NCBI RefSeq assembly: GCF_018069895.1
Contig: NZ_JAGQDH010000004.1
Coordinates: 1 to 64,000 of the forward strand
Origin: Roseovarius autotrophicus
GTDB taxonomy: Bacteria > Pseudomonadota > Alphaproteobacteria > Rhodobacterales > Rhodobacteraceae
DNA: 64,000 nt
Reading direction: 5' to 3'
Position 1 is the first letter of the stretch. The number at the start of each line of letters is the position of its first letter. Shown in pieces: positions 46,854 to 58,986 of this stretch. The translations under genes and the position numbers were made by a program. The notes under the pieces were generated by a model, which did not search any database, had not been told where the DNA came from, and worked only from the letters and a program-made list of their open reading frames with translations.

Positions 46854-48920
46854 TCAGTAACTCTGCGCCTTGCGGATTTTCGTCATCCGGCCTTCCTCGG
46901 CGATTGCACCGCCGAGGGTCTTCACCCCCTTGTCGCGCAAAAGTGCCAGCATCCGCACGAAGACCTCTGCCGTCGCCACCGTGTCGCCCATGGCGGTATG
47001 GCGCGCCTCGGGCGGGATGGTGACCCCGAAGCGCGCGCAGAGCGCATCGAGCGTATGCTGCCCGGTATGATCGAACAGGCCCGCCGACATCAGCACCGTG
47101 CAGAGCACCGGATTGTCGAAGCGCCGACCGATCACCTGTTCCTTGAGCCGCAGAAAGGCCAGATCGAAGGGCGCGTTATGGGCCACCAGAACAGACCCCT
47201 GACAGAAATCGTGGAACCGCTGGCCCACGTCGCGGATGTCGGGCGCGCCCTCGACCATGGCATCGGTGATGTGGTGCACACGGGTCGAGGCGGGCGGAAT
47301 CGGACGGCCGGGATTGACCAGCGCATCGAAGGTCTCGCCGCGCAGGATGCGCCCGTTGACGATGCGCAGCCCCGCGATCTGCACGATCTCGTCGCCGCCA
47401 CGCGGTGACAGGCCCGTGGTCTCGGTGTCGAAAACGACAAAGCTCAGCTCCGACAATTCGCGCGCGGCCATTTCGGCGCTTGGCGCGGAGGGGAGGTTGA
47501 AATCGTAGAATTCGGGCCGCGCATCGCCGGGGGCAAGCGGCGCGCTGGCCGTTGGTAGGGGCAGCACGATCCGGTGCGATGTGCCCTGCCCCTCGGCCCA
47601 GATCGTGCTCTGATGCGCCTCAAGCGCATCGCGGCCCGAGTAATGGCCATAGGCGGGCGAGAGTGGCGCGGCGAGCCAGGCCATGATCTCGCCGTCGGTG
47701 GCAACTTCGCCCTGCCAGCCAAGGACAATGCGCGTCTCGGCCCCATCCTCCTCGGCGACGAGGGTAAAGCCCTCGCGCGTGCCGCTGGCCCCAAGCCGCT
47801 CGATCAGCCGCGCGAGCAGTGTGGCGATGCCAAAGCCGTCACAGGCGATCATGGCGTTGGTGGGCGTGGCGATGACGCTCAGCGCATCGCGCGCGCGCAC
47901 CGCGTCAAAGATATGGCTTGCCGCCACGGCAGAGACCGGCCAGCGGCGCGAGGTGGCCGCGGCCTGTTCGGTCGCCATGCTGTCGATGACCTCGAAAAGC
48001 CGCGCGACCTCTTCGGAGATCCCCTTGCGAAAATTCGCGCGCGCCTCGGGGGGCAGGTCGGCACCGGTCTCGAGCACGTCCAGAAGCGCCGCGATAGTGC
48101 CCGAGGGGCGGCGCACGCCTTCCAGCAAGGCGTTGAAAAGGTGGGCCTGTTCGGCATGGGAGCGCAGATCGTCGGTGGCGTCGCGAAAGATCAGCACATG
48201 GCCCGACAGTTCCTCATCCGAGAGGATCGGGGTGACGCGTCCCTGAAGAAAGCGCTTGCCATCGCTCGAAGCGGCAAGAAAGGTCTCGGCCGCGATGCGC
48301 CCCGCGATGCGCGCGTCCTCTACACGCCGCAGCGCATCCGTGACAGGCTCGGGGCGCAGCACCGCGTCAAGCGGGCGGTCGAGCCCGATTTTCGGCAGAA
48401 GTTCCTGCGCCATGCGGTTGTAGAGCATCACCCGGTTGTCGGGCGTAGCCACCACCGCGCCTTCGCCCAGATCACGGAACAGCGCCTCGAACAGGGCCTT
48501 TTCGCGGGCGATGCGGGCGGTTTCACGTTCGACCGCGCGTTGCCGCGCGGCGCGCGCCTCGGCCAGCGCAGCGTTGATCGCATTGGCGGCGGGGGCAAGC
48601 GTGCTGAGATGTTTGGCCTGTGCCTCGTCGATCTGCAAATCGACATCGGCGCGCGCGCGGGTGGTAAGGTCAGAGGCGAGCGCGAGAATGGGCTTGGCCA
48701 CGTTCTCATCGAACAGCAGCCCGATCCAGGCGGAGAGGCCCAGCAGGCCCAGAGCGGCAATGATCCCGCCCATCAGGAAGCCATCGACCGGCCCGCCGCC
48801 GCGAAGATGCCCGAACCAGAGCGCCGCGCCGATGATCACCGCCCCCCCGAGACCGAGCGCCGCGAAGAAAAGCGCAAAACGCAGCCGCAGCCCAAGCTGC
48901 TGGGTCAGCCGCTCAATCAT
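46854..48920 (-). CDS. Membrane PAS/kinase-like protein fused to a DnaQ-type 3'-5' exonuclease
   Basis: 688 residues: two transmembrane helices (about 12-35 and 48-70), a coiled HAMP-like region, a PAS-like domain (about 150-255), a DHp-like helical pair, a degenerate ATPase-like region (about 330-450), then a complete DEDDh exonuclease (about 490-670) with V-F-D-T-E-T-T-G, H-N-A-P-F-D and H-x-A-x-G-D. The histidine phosphate acceptor is not obvious, so it may not be a true kinase. It sits in the acetate module and overlaps the response-regulator gene. Confidence 0.8.
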   Translation of the reverse strand: MIERLTQQLGLRLRFALFFAALGLGGAVIIGAALWFGHLRGGGPVDGFLMGGIIAALGLLGLSAWIGLLFDENVAKPILALASDLTTRARADVDLQIDEAQAKHLSTLAPAANAINAALAEARAARQRAVERETARIAREKALFEALFRDLGEGAVVATPDNRVMLYNRMAQELLPKIGLDRPLDAVLRPEPVTDALRRVEDARIAGRIAAETFLAASSDGKRFLQGRVTPILSDEELSGHVLIFRDATDDLRSHAEQAHLFNALLEGVRRPSGTIAALLDVLETGADLPPEARANFRKGISEEVARLFEVIDSMATEQAAATSRRWPVSAVAASHIFDAVRARDALSVIATPTNAMIACDGFGIATLLARLIERLGASGTREGFTLVAEEDGAETRIVLGWQGEVATDGEIMAWLAAPLSPAYGHYSGRDALEAHQSTIWAEGQGTSHRIVLPLPTASAPLAPGDARPEFYDFNLPSAPSAEMAARELSELSFVVFDTETTGLSPRGGDEIVQIAGLRIVNGRILRGETFDALVNPGRPIPPASTRVHHITDAMVEGAPDIRDVGQRFHDFCQGSVLVAHNAPFDLAFLRLKEQVIGRRFDNPVLCTVLMSAGLFDHTGQHTLDALCARFGVTIPPEARHTAMGDTVATAEVFVRMLALLRDKGVKTLGGAIAEEGRMTKIRKAQSY

Positions 48921-49293
48921 GAGTCCCCTCCAGAAGCGCGCAGACCTTTTGCGTCAGATCGGCCGTGGAAAACGGTTTGGTCATGAAGGCGTCGGCGCCC
49001 ACGGCCATGCCCTTGCGGCGCTCCATCTCGCCGCCGCCAGCGGTAATCATCAACACCTTGACGCCTTTCAGCGCCTCATCGCGCCGGATGAGTTGACAGA
49101 TCTCATAGCCCGACTTGCCCGGCAGCATCACGTCAAGCACCACAAGATCGGGGCGCTGTTCGGCCAGTGCGACCATCGCATCCGTGCCGGTGGCCACACG
49201 CCTCAGCGCATAACCCGCCCGCCCGATCAGATGGCTGAGCGCAAGGGCGATATTGTCCTCGTCCTCGACAAGCAGAACCGTTTTTTGCGACAT
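48913..49293 (-). CDS. Single-domain response regulator
   Basis: 126 residues, a stand-alone receiver: V-E-D-E-D acidic pair, phosphoacceptor Asp in V-V-L-D-V-M-L-P-G, Thr in M-I-T-A-G and Lys in M-T-K-P-F. It lacks an output domain and so works like CheY or Spo0F by protein contact. It overlaps the exonuclease-fusion gene by eight bases, suggesting they form a pair. Confidence 0.85.
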   Translation of the reverse strand: MSQKTVLLVEDEDNIALALSHLIGRAGYALRRVATGTDAMVALAEQRPDLVVLDVMLPGKSGYEICQLIRRDEALKGVKVLMITAGGGEMERRKGMAVGADAFMTKPFSTADLTQKVCALLEGTHD

Positions 49294-49312
49294 CGCGGGC
49301 CTCCTCTCCCGG

Positions 49313-49819
49313 TCAGGACGTGCAGAGCGCCTCCAGGAGCGGATCATCTTTCGGCGCGCTCCTCCAGGCGGCCTGAGACAGATCGGCAAGCGCGGCCTCG
49401 GTGACCTCGGCGCGCGCCCGGTTGGGGCAATCCACGAATTGCGGCAGCCGCGCCGGAGGGTTCCAGCGGGCGAAAAGATAGATATCGGCCAGAAGCACGC
49501 CGGGCGCTTCTGGGTTGGTCTGAACCCCCGCACGATCAAGCGCCATGAAGCGCGTGACCTGCGGCACGACATGGGTCCAGGGTCTCCACAGTTTCGATTC
49601 CGGGATCGCGACCAGAACCTCGACCCCCTCGGGCAGGGTGCCCGCCGTGCGGGAGGCCCAGCTGTATTCCGACCAGATGGCGTAGGCGAGCATCGCCAGA
49701 CCCGCCGCCGCTGGCGCGGCATAACGCGGCAGCCTGCCACCGGTCAGGTGTGCAAGGGCAAAGACTGCGGCGGCCGCCCCGATCCCGGCGGCAAAGGTCG
49801 CGATGAGTTCAAGGAACAT
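49313..49819 (-). CDS. Hypothetical membrane protein in the acetate module
   Basis: 168 residues with two N-terminal hydrophobic helices (about 4-22 and 32-50) and a soluble C-terminal part containing V-E-V-L-V-A-I-P-E-S-K-L-W-R-P-W. The family is not recognised. It is packed between the DUF294 protein (one base gap) and the response regulator (19 bases). Confidence 0.6.
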   Translation of the reverse strand: MFLELIATFAAGIGAAAAVFALAHLTGGRLPRYAAPAAAGLAMLAYAIWSEYSWASRTAGTLPEGVEVLVAIPESKLWRPWTHVVPQVTRFMALDRAGVQTNPEAPGVLLADIYLFARWNPPARLPQFVDCPNRARAEVTEAALADLSQAAWRSAPKDDPLLEALCTS

Positions 49820-49820
49820 T

Positions 49821-51662
49821 CTAGGTCAGCACCCCTCGGGATTGTCCCACGGCCGATTGCATCGTCTTGATGACCATGAAGGCGTCGCGCAGGTGGTTGC
49901 GCTCCAGATCCGACATATCGGCGGGATTCATGAAATTGTCTGGCTTCTCGCCGCGCAGGATCTGCGCCGCCTGATGGCGCAGCCGGGTTTCGGCAATCAG
50001 GTCGTAGGCGTCAAGCAGGTCGTGGGATCCACTCTCGGACACCACCCCCGCCTCGCGCCCCGCTTCGATGCGCTCGCGCGTGCCCGTCACTTCGAGTTCG
50101 CCCAGAAGCGCATAGATACGCCCCAGATCCACCACCGGCACAACCCCGGAATGCTTTAGGTCAATGGTGTTCTTGTGCTCGCCCGAGCGGATCAGCGCAA
50201 AGCCCCGGAACAGGCCCAACGGCACCGTATGCTTGAGCGAATTGGCGATCATGTGGGCGACGAAGATCGAGTTCTTGCGCGCGGCCGCAAGCACCTCGGC
50301 CTGGAGATCCTTGAACAGCGCCGTCTCGCCCGCGATCGGGCGCAGGTCGAACATGACCGAGGCCAGCATCTGCGCCTGGTTGTCGGGCTGCGCGATCCAG
50401 CCGGCGAAGTAGTTGCGCCAGGTGCGGCGTGGTTGACGCCAGCGCGGGTTGGTCGCCATCATGTCGCCGGGGCAGTAGAAGAAACCGCAAGTATCGAGCC
50501 CATCGCTGACATATTTCGCAAGCGCGCTGAAATAAGCGTCATGCTTGTCCGACTCGAACGCATCATCGAGGATGATGCAATTGTCCTGATCGCTGATGCC
50601 GGTCTGTTCGCGCCGCCCCTGAGAGCCGCAGGCGGCCCAGAGGTAGGGCACAGGCGCGGGGCCCAGTTCGGTCTCGGCCAGGCGAAGCAGGCGCCGGGTG
50701 ATTGCGTCGGTGATATCGGTGATCCGGCGGGTGATTGAGTGCGGCTTGACCCCCGCCCGCACGAGTTGCGCCAGAAGACCCGGCACGCGCTCCATGACAT
50801 GCGCCATGTCCTCGGCCGATCCTGCGCTGGCAATGTCCGCGACCATGTGGCTGGCGGTGGCGGCTTGCTGGCGGAACAGGTCTGTCTTGCCGATCATACC
50901 CACGACACGCCCACCCTGCGCCACCGGCAGATGGTTGACGCCCAGTTCCGCGAGCTTCATCAGCGCGTCAAGACCCAGTTGCGTCGGCGCGATGGTCACC
51001 GGGTCGCGGGTCATCACCTGCGCGACGGGGATTTCGCCCGACAGCCCCTCGGCCAGAACCTTGTTGGTCAGGTCGTGGCTGGTGATTATGCCCTCAAGGC
51101 GCGCGCCCTCCATCACCACCACTGAGGAAATGACATGTGCCCGCATCAGCCGCGCCACATCGGTGATGGTGGCGTCGGGCGCGCAGGTGATGGGTGTTTT
51201 CGCCATCAGATCCGAGACCTGAAGCGCGGTCAGCCCGGTCGCATAAGGCCCGTCATCGGAATTGCGGACGGGACGAGCGCGCGCAAACCATTGCCCGACG
51301 TCGGCCACCTCGTCCATCAGGCGCAGGAACCAGTCGGCGGGCACAAGGATGAGTTGCGTCGCCTCGACCGCGCGCGCGGTCAGTTGCGCGGTGCCGTCCC
51401 GTAACAGGCCGCGCTCGCCCATCATGTCACCGGGGCCACGCCGCGAGACCGGCTCGCTTCCCCCCGTGACGATATCGAGCGCGCCCGTCTCAACCAGATA
51501 GAGCCCCTTGAGCGGATCACCGGTGGCAAAGAGCACTTCGTTCGCTTCGAGCGTCACTCGGCGCAGGACCGGGGCCAGCTCGGTGCGCAGCGCCCCCGGC
51601 ACCGCGCCAAACGGAGCGTTACGACACAGAATCTCGATCGGGGTTGGCTCGGCTTTGGCCAT
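49821..51662 (-). CDS. cNMP-binding/CBS/DUF294 nucleotidyltransferase-like protein
   Basis: 613 residues in the order cyclic-nucleotide-binding domain (about 30-125), two CBS domains (about 150-275), then DUF294 with a nucleotidyltransferase-like motif G-S-Q-G-R-R-E-Q and D-Q-D-N (about 345-365) and its helical C-terminal partner. Such proteins often neighbour acetate transporters and DnaQ-type exonucleases; a regulatory uridylyl- or adenylyltransferase role is possible but unproven. Confidence 0.85.
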   Translation of the reverse strand: MAKAEPTPIEILCRNAPFGAVPGALRTELAPVLRRVTLEANEVLFATGDPLKGLYLVETGALDIVTGGSEPVSRRGPGDMMGERGLLRDGTAQLTARAVEATQLILVPADWFLRLMDEVADVGQWFARARPVRNSDDGPYATGLTALQVSDLMAKTPITCAPDATITDVARLMRAHVISSVVVMEGARLEGIITSHDLTNKVLAEGLSGEIPVAQVMTRDPVTIAPTQLGLDALMKLAELGVNHLPVAQGGRVVGMIGKTDLFRQQAATASHMVADIASAGSAEDMAHVMERVPGLLAQLVRAGVKPHSITRRITDITDAITRRLLRLAETELGPAPVPYLWAACGSQGRREQTGISDQDNCIILDDAFESDKHDAYFSALAKYVSDGLDTCGFFYCPGDMMATNPRWRQPRRTWRNYFAGWIAQPDNQAQMLASVMFDLRPIAGETALFKDLQAEVLAAARKNSIFVAHMIANSLKHTVPLGLFRGFALIRSGEHKNTIDLKHSGVVPVVDLGRIYALLGELEVTGTRERIEAGREAGVVSESGSHDLLDAYDLIAETRLRHQAAQILRGEKPDNFMNPADMSDLERNHLRDAFMVIKTMQSAVGQSRGVLT

Positions 51663-51737
51663 CGCGTGGCTCCCTCGCGAGTTTGGGAAAAGGACCTAAA
51701 AGCGCCCTGTCATGCCGGAAATACCGGCGGGCGTAGG

Positions 51738-51767
51738 GGACAGGGGCGGCATGTGCCGCCCCTGTCC
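51738..51767 (-). terminator. Perfect hairpin after the acetate symporter gene
   Basis: GGACAGGGGCGGCA (51738-51751) and TGCCGCCCCTGTCC (51754-51767) are exact complements, ten bases beyond the symporter stop on the minus strand. It has no U-run but the stem is unusually long. It may separate the transporter transcript from the downstream regulatory genes. Confidence 0.65.
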
Positions 51768-51776
51768 ATGCCTTGT

Positions 51777-53540
51777 TCAGTGACCCGTGGCCGCACCGGC
51801 ACCGCGCGGGATGCGCACGCTTTCGACGAGGTCCTGGATTTCCTTCGGCGGCTCTGCCGTCATGCTCGCCACGAGATAGGCCGCGCCAAAGTTCAGCAGC
51901 GCACCGATCGGGCCGAAATGCGTCGGCGGAATACCGAACAGGTATTGATCCGCGGTCAGCACGTTCGTGCCGGGGACAAAGAACCAGCCCAGGTAGAGGA
52001 ACAGGTAGAGCGTCGTCGAGATCAGACCGGCGAGCATGCCAGCCGTCGCGCCCGCCGAGTTCATGCGCTTGGAGAAGATCCCCATCATCAGCGTCGGGAA
52101 GAGCGAGGCCGCCGCCAGACCGAAGGCCAGCGCCACCACCTGAGCGGCAAAGCCCGGCGGGTTCAGGCCCAGATAGGTCGCCACCACGATCGCCACGGAC
52201 ATCGAGATACGGGCGGCCAGAAGCTCGCCTTTTTCCGAGATGCCGGGATTGATCGTCGATTTGATCAGGTCGTGGCTGATGGCCGAGGAGATGGCCAGCA
52301 GAAGACCGGCAGCGGTCGAGAGCGCCGCGGCGATACCACCGGCGGCGATGAGCGCGATGACCCAGCCCGGCAGACCGGCGATTTCAGGGTTGGCCAGCAC
52401 GAGGATGTCACGGTTGAAGGTCACAAGCTCGTTGCCCGCCCAGCCACGCTCGGCAGCCATTGCCTGCATCTTGGGGCTTTTCTCGTTATAGTACTGGATC
52501 AGACCATCGCCGTTCTTGTCCTCGACGCCGAGCAGACCGGTCACGCGCCAGGTTTCGAACCAGTCGGGCAGATCTTCGACCGCGACGGCCTCGCCCTGCA
52601 CGCCCTGCGGCCACATGGTGGTCATGATGTTCAGACGCGCCATGGCACCCACAGCCGGAGCGGTGAGGTAAAGCAGCGCGATGAACACCAGCGCCCAACC
52701 CGCCGACCAGCGCGCATCAGCCACGCGCGGCACGGTGAAGAAGCGGATGATCACATGCGGAAGGCCCGCGGTGCCGATCATCAGCGACAGGGTGAAGAGC
52801 GCCATCAGCCAAGGGCTGGAGCCGGTGGTATAGGCGTTGAAACCCAGATCCGTCAGAAGCCCGTCAAGCGTCACCAGAAGGTGCTGCCCGGATGCGGTAT
52901 GCTCGGAGAACATGCCGATCTGCGGCAGGAATACGCCGGTCAGTTGCAGCGAGATAAAGATCGCCGGAATGGTATAGGCGATGATCAGCACGCAATACTG
53001 CGCCACCTGCGTGTAGGTGATGCCCTTCATCCCGCCAAGCACGGCGTAGACGAAAACCACCGCCGACGCGATCAGCAGACCGGTGGTGTTGTCCACCTCA
53101 AGAAACCGCGAGAAGGCCACGCCAGCACCGGCCATCTGACCGATCACATACGTGACCGACATGGTGATGAGCGCGATAACCGCCACAACGCGGGCGGTGT
53201 TGCTGTAAAAGCGGTCGCCGACGAATTCCGGCACGGTATATTTGCCGAACTTGCGCAGATAGGGCGCAAGCAGCATGGCCATGAGAACATAGCCGCCGGT
53301 CCAGCCCATGAGGAAGGTTGAGTTGTTGTAGCCCACGAAGGCGATGAGACCCGCCATCGAGATGAACGAAGCCGCCGACATCCAGTCAGCCGCCGTGGCC
53401 ATGCCGTTGACGACCGGGTTCACGCCGCGGCCTGCGGCATAGAATTCCGCGGTCGATCCCGCGCGGGCCCAGATCGCGATGCCGAAATAGAGCGCAAAGC
53501 TCAGTCCGACGACGATCATGTTGAGTGTCGTTTGATCCAT
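51777..53540 (-). CDS. Sodium:solute symporter (acetate/ActP type)
   Basis: 587 residues, about 13 transmembrane segments, with SSS-family motifs G-R-G-V-N-P-V-V-N-G-M-A-T-A-A-D-W-M-S-A-A and A-A-A-L-S-T-A-A-G-L-L-L-A. Linkage to acs and a DUF4212 protein supports acetate or another short monocarboxylate as substrate. The gene lies 12 bases after the DUF4212 gene. Confidence 0.9.
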   Translation of the reverse strand: MDQTTLNMIVVGLSFALYFGIAIWARAGSTAEFYAAGRGVNPVVNGMATAADWMSAASFISMAGLIAFVGYNNSTFLMGWTGGYVLMAMLLAPYLRKFGKYTVPEFVGDRFYSNTARVVAVIALITMSVTYVIGQMAGAGVAFSRFLEVDNTTGLLIASAVVFVYAVLGGMKGITYTQVAQYCVLIIAYTIPAIFISLQLTGVFLPQIGMFSEHTASGQHLLVTLDGLLTDLGFNAYTTGSSPWLMALFTLSLMIGTAGLPHVIIRFFTVPRVADARWSAGWALVFIALLYLTAPAVGAMARLNIMTTMWPQGVQGEAVAVEDLPDWFETWRVTGLLGVEDKNGDGLIQYYNEKSPKMQAMAAERGWAGNELVTFNRDILVLANPEIAGLPGWVIALIAAGGIAAALSTAAGLLLAISSAISHDLIKSTINPGISEKGELLAARISMSVAIVVATYLGLNPPGFAAQVVALAFGLAAASLFPTLMMGIFSKRMNSAGATAGMLAGLISTTLYLFLYLGWFFVPGTNVLTADQYLFGIPPTHFGPIGALLNFGAAYLVASMTAEPPKEIQDLVESVRIPRGAGAATGH

Positions 53541-53552
53541 GTCTTGCCCCCC

Positions 53553-53831
53553 TTACTCTTCCACGCCGTGTTCGGCATCAAGCTTGTTCATACGCCAAGC
53601 GTAGAAGAAGATCAGCACGAGGAACACGAGAATGGACCCTTGCTGCGCGAACCAGAACCCGAGATCGGTGCCGCCAACGGCAATCCCCGAGATCATCGGC
53701 CGCAGCAGGATGCCGAACCCGAACGATGCCAGAGCCCAGATCACCAGGCTCCATGTGATGAGACGCAGATTGGCCTTCCAATATGCGTTAGCAGAGTCTT
53801 GATCGGACAAAGCCTGTCCTCCCTTTTTCAT
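53553..53831 (-). CDS. DUF4212 membrane partner of the symporter
   Basis: 92 residues with two helices (about 25-45 and 60-80) and Y-W-K-A-N-L-R-L-I at the start, typical of DUF4212 proteins that accompany SSS acetate transporters. The ATG at 53831 has AGGAGG just upstream; nine extra codons in frame are unlikely. Confidence 0.88.
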   Translation of the reverse strand: MKKGGQALSDQDSANAYWKANLRLITWSLVIWALASFGFGILLRPMISGIAVGGTDLGFWFAQQGSILVFLVLIFFYAWRMNKLDAEHGVEE

Positions 53832-53876
53832 GGTTTCCTCCTGCCCGCACCGGCACACGCCGGAACGGACCTCCCC

Positions 53877-54569
53877 TTAAACGACCGTCTTGCGGACGAT
53901 CGCGTTCAGCGCTTGCGAAACGGCCCCGATCTCGGCCATCGCATCGACGCGGGCAAGCACACCCTTCGCGTCGTAATAGTCGATCAGCGGCGCGGTCTGC
54001 GCATGATAGGCGCGCAGGCGTTGCTCCACTGTCTCGGCATTGTCATCGGCGCGCCGCGTCATCTCGGTCGCCCCGCATTTGTCGCAGACGCCCGCCTTGG
54101 CGGGTGTCTTGAAGCTGTCGTGATACCCCTCACCGCACTTGGCGCAGGTGTAGCGGCCCGCGATGCGTGCCACCATCGCCGCGTCGTCCACTTCGAGGCT
54201 GATCGCCGCGCCAATGCTCTGCCCGGTCTCGGCCATGAGCGCATCGAGCGCCTCGGCCTGCACCGTGGTGCGCGGAAAGCCGTCGAGAATAACGCCACGT
54301 GCGCAATCGGGATCGGCCAGCCGGTCGCGCAGGATGGCGATGACGATCTCGTCCGAGACCAGATCGCCCGCCTCCATCACGGCCTTGGCCGCGCGGCCCG
54401 CCTCGGTGCCTGCGGCCACGGCCGCGCGCAGCAGATCGCCGGTCGAAAGCTGCACAAGGCCAAAGCTCTCTTCCAGCATCCGCGCCTGGGTGCCCTTGCC
54501 CGCGCCCGGAGGCCCGAGCAGGACAAGGTTCACGCATCCCTGTGCGGTGTCGGTTCCATCCATGTCCAT
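53877..54569 (-). CDS. adk: Adenylate kinase
   Basis: 230 residues: P-loop G-P-P-G-A-G-K-G-T, D-G-F-P-R-T, and a zinc-type lid with C-A-K-C and C-D-K-C. It interconverts AMP + ATP with 2 ADP. Its location directly after acs is functionally sensible because acetyl-CoA synthetase releases AMP. The start at 54569 is eight bases after the acs stop. A housekeeping copy near ribosomal genes is likely elsewhere. Confidence 0.93.
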   Translation of the reverse strand: MDMDGTDTAQGCVNLVLLGPPGAGKGTQARMLEESFGLVQLSTGDLLRAAVAAGTEAGRAAKAVMEAGDLVSDEIVIAILRDRLADPDCARGVILDGFPRTTVQAEALDALMAETGQSIGAAISLEVDDAAMVARIAGRYTCAKCGEGYHDSFKTPAKAGVCDKCGATEMTRRADDNAETVEQRLRAYHAQTAPLIDYYDAKGVLARVDAMAEIGAVSQALNAIVRKTVV

Positions 54570-54577
54570 GACCCCGC

Positions 54578-56512
<1,935 letters not shown>

Positions 56513-56612
56513 ATCCGAAAATCCTCCATCCCTTGTGTGAGTGCGGCCAGCGCCGCGCCCCTGAACATCTCCCAAAAGAAACTTTATTTCAAACGGAGCA
56601 AAAAATTAACAG

Positions 56613-56664
56613 TTTGCTTTTACGCCGAGCAATTCCTGTGAAAATTTGAAACAGATTCTGCAAA
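56613..56664. promoter_or_regulatory. Possible RamB-type half-sites in the acs-uvrB gap
   Basis: TTTGC (56613-56617) and GCAAA (56660-56664) are an inverted pair in an AT-rich patch of the 274-bp divergent region. RamB-family regulators of acetate metabolism in Rhodobacteraceae recognise TTTGCAAA-like sites; here the halves are far apart, so this is weak. The rest of the gap holds the two promoters and no gene. Confidence 0.25.
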
Positions 56665-56786
56665 AATCTTGTCAAGATATTTACAGTCGCCGCGTGGCGC
56701 GACTCACCCCATGCCCGGCGATCCGCGCCGCCGCCCTTGAACCTGGGCCAAAATCGCACAACTGTGCAGCGACACAGGAGGCAGCC

Positions 56787-58985
56787 ATGCCCTACGCCCA
56801 TTCCGACAAGACCGCGCCCGCCCTCGCCAACCCGGCACCGGACGTGCGCGCGCGTGAAAAGCTCGAAGGCGGCAAGCGATTCGTCCTGCACACCGAATTT
56901 CAGCCCGCGGGCGATCAGCCCGGTGCCATTGCCGAATTATGCGCGGGGATACTGGGCGGCGAGCGTGATCAGGTCCTGCTTGGTGCAACCGGCACCGGCA
57001 AGACCTTTACCATGGCCAAGGTGATCGAGAAGACGCAGCGCCCCGCCATCATCCTTGCGCCCAACAAGACCCTGGCGGCGCAGCTTTACGGGGAATTCAA
57101 GGGCTTCTTTCCCGAAAACGCGGTGGAATATTTCGTCAGCTACTATGACTATTACCAGCCCGAAGCCTATGTGCCGCGTTCGGACACCTTTATCGAGAAG
57201 GAATCCCAGATCAACGAACAGATCGACCGGATGCGCCACTCGGCCACTCGCGCCCTTCTGGAACGCGATGACGTCATCATCGTGGCGTCGGTGTCGTGCA
57301 TCTACGGTATCGGCTCGGTCGAGACCTACGGCGCGATGACGCAGGATCTGGCCGTCGGCACCGACTATGACCAGCGCACGATCATGGCCGATCTGGTGGC
57401 GCAACAATATCGCCGCAATGATCAGGCGTTCCAGCGCGGATCGTTCCGGGTGCGCGGCGACAGCCTGGAAATCTGGCCCGCCCACCTCGAGGATCGCGCA
57501 TGGCGGCTCTCGTTCTTTGGCGAGGAGTTGGAGAGCATCACCGAGTTCGACCCCCTCACCGGCGAAAAAACCGACACGTTCGAGAAAATCCGCATCTACG
57601 CCAATTCGCATTATGTGACGCCCAAGCCGACCATGCAGCAGGCGATTCAGGGCATCAGGCGCGAGTTGCGCCAGCGCCTTGATCAGTTGGTGAACGAGGG
57701 CAAGTTGCTTGAGGCGCAGCGGCTGGAGCAGCGCACCAGTTTCGATCTGGAGATGCTCGAGGCCACCGGCGTCTGCAACGGGATCGAGAATTATTCGCGC
57801 TACCTCACGGGCCGCGCCCCCGGAGAGCCGCCCCCCACGCTCTTTGAATTCATCCCCGACAACGCCATCGTCTTTGCCGATGAGTCCCACGTTTCCGTGC
57901 CCCAGATCGGCGGCATGTATAAAGGCGACTACCGGCGCAAGTTCACGCTGGCCGAACATGGCTTTCGCCTGCCCTCGTGCATGGACAACCGACCCCTCAA
58001 GTTCGAGGAATGGGACGCCATGCGTCCGCAATCGGTCTTTGTCTCCGCCACCCCCGCCGCGTGGGAGATGGAGCAGACCGGCGGCGTCTTTACCGAACAG
58101 GTGATCCGGCCCACCGGGCTGCTTGACCCACAGGTCGAAATCCGGCCTGTGGAAACCCAGGTCGATGATCTGTTGGACGAAGTGCGCCGCGTCGCCGCCG
58201 ATGGCTACCGGGTTCTTGTCACCACGCTCACGAAACGCATGGCCGAGGATCTGACCGAATACCTGCACGAACAGGGCATCCGCGTGCGCTATATGCACAG
58301 CGACATAGACACGATCGAGCGGATCGAGATCCTGCGCGACCTGCGCCTTGGCGCCTTTGACGTGCTGATCGGCATCAACCTCTTGCGCGAGGGGCTGGAT
58401 ATTCCCGAATGTGGCCTTGTCGCCATTCTGGACGCCGACAAGGAGGGTTTTCTACGCTCGGAAACCTCGCTGATCCAGACGATCGGCCGCGCCGCCCGCA
58501 ACGCGGAGGGGCGCGTCATCATGTATGCCGACCGCATCACCGGCTCGATGGAACGCGCGCTCAACGAGACCGACCGCCGCCGCGCCAAGCAGATCGCCTA
58601 TAACGAGGAACACGGCATCACCCCCGCCACCATCCGCAAGAATGTCGAGGACATCCTGCAAGGCCTCTACAAGGGCGATGCAGACATGAACCGCGTGACA
58701 GCCAAGATCGACAAGCCGCTGGCCGGGGCCAATCTCGCCGCCGTGCTCGACGGGCTGCGCACGGATATGCGCAAGGCCGCCGAGAATCTGGAATTCGAAG
58801 AAGCCGCCCGCCTGCGCGACGAGGTGAAACGGCTGGAGGCGGTGGAACTCGCCATCGCCGACGACCCGCTGGCGCGCCAACAGGCGGTGGAACGGGCCTC
58901 CGAGGCGGCGGTCGGGTCGCGCGGGCGGTCAACGGCGGGGCGACCGGGGCAGCGGGGGGGGAACGTCAAACGGCGGGGGCGCTAG
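56787..58985 (+). CDS. uvrB: Excinuclease ABC subunit B
   Basis: 732 residues. UvrB is the damage-verifying helicase-like subunit of nucleotide excision repair. The Walker A G-A-T-G-T-G-K-T, the beta-hairpin [21 protein letters not shown] and a C-terminal UVR domain are all present. AGGAGGCAGCC precedes the ATG; the open frame before it is not conserved. The C-terminal tail is Gly/Arg-rich. Confidence 0.97.
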   Translation: MPYAHSDKTAPALANPAPDVRAREKLEGGKRFVLHTEFQPAGDQPGAIAELCAGILGGERDQVLLGATGTGKTFTMAKVIEKTQRPAIILAPNKTLAAQLYGEFKGFFPENAVEYFVSYYDYYQPEAYVPRSDTFIEKESQINEQIDRMRHSATRALLERDDVIIVASVSCIYGIGSVETYGAMTQDLAVGTDYDQRTIMADLVAQQYRRNDQAFQRGSFRVRGDSLEIWPAHLEDRAWRLSFFGEELESITEFDPLTGEKTDTFEKIRIYANSHYVTPKPTMQQAIQGIRRELRQRLDQLVNEGKLLEAQRLEQRTSFDLEMLEATGVCNGIENYSRYLTGRAPGEPPPTLFEFIPDNAIVFADESHVSVPQIGGMYKGDYRRKFTLAEHGFRLPSCMDNRPLKFEEWDAMRPQSVFVSATPAAWEMEQTGGVFTEQVIRPTGLLDPQVEIRPVETQVDDLLDEVRRVAADGYRVLVTTLTKRMAEDLTEYLHEQGIRVRYMHSDIDTIERIEILRDLRLGAFDVLIGINLLREGLDIPECGLVAILDADKEGFLRSETSLIQTIGRAARNAEGRVIMYADRITGSMERALNETDRRRAKQIAYNEEHGITPATIRKNVEDILQGLYKGDADMNRVTAKIDKPLAGANLAAVLDGLRTDMRKAAENLEFEEAARLRDEVKRLEAVELAIADDPLARQQAVERASEAAVGSRGRSTAGRPGQRGGNVKRRGR

Positions 58986-58986
58986 G

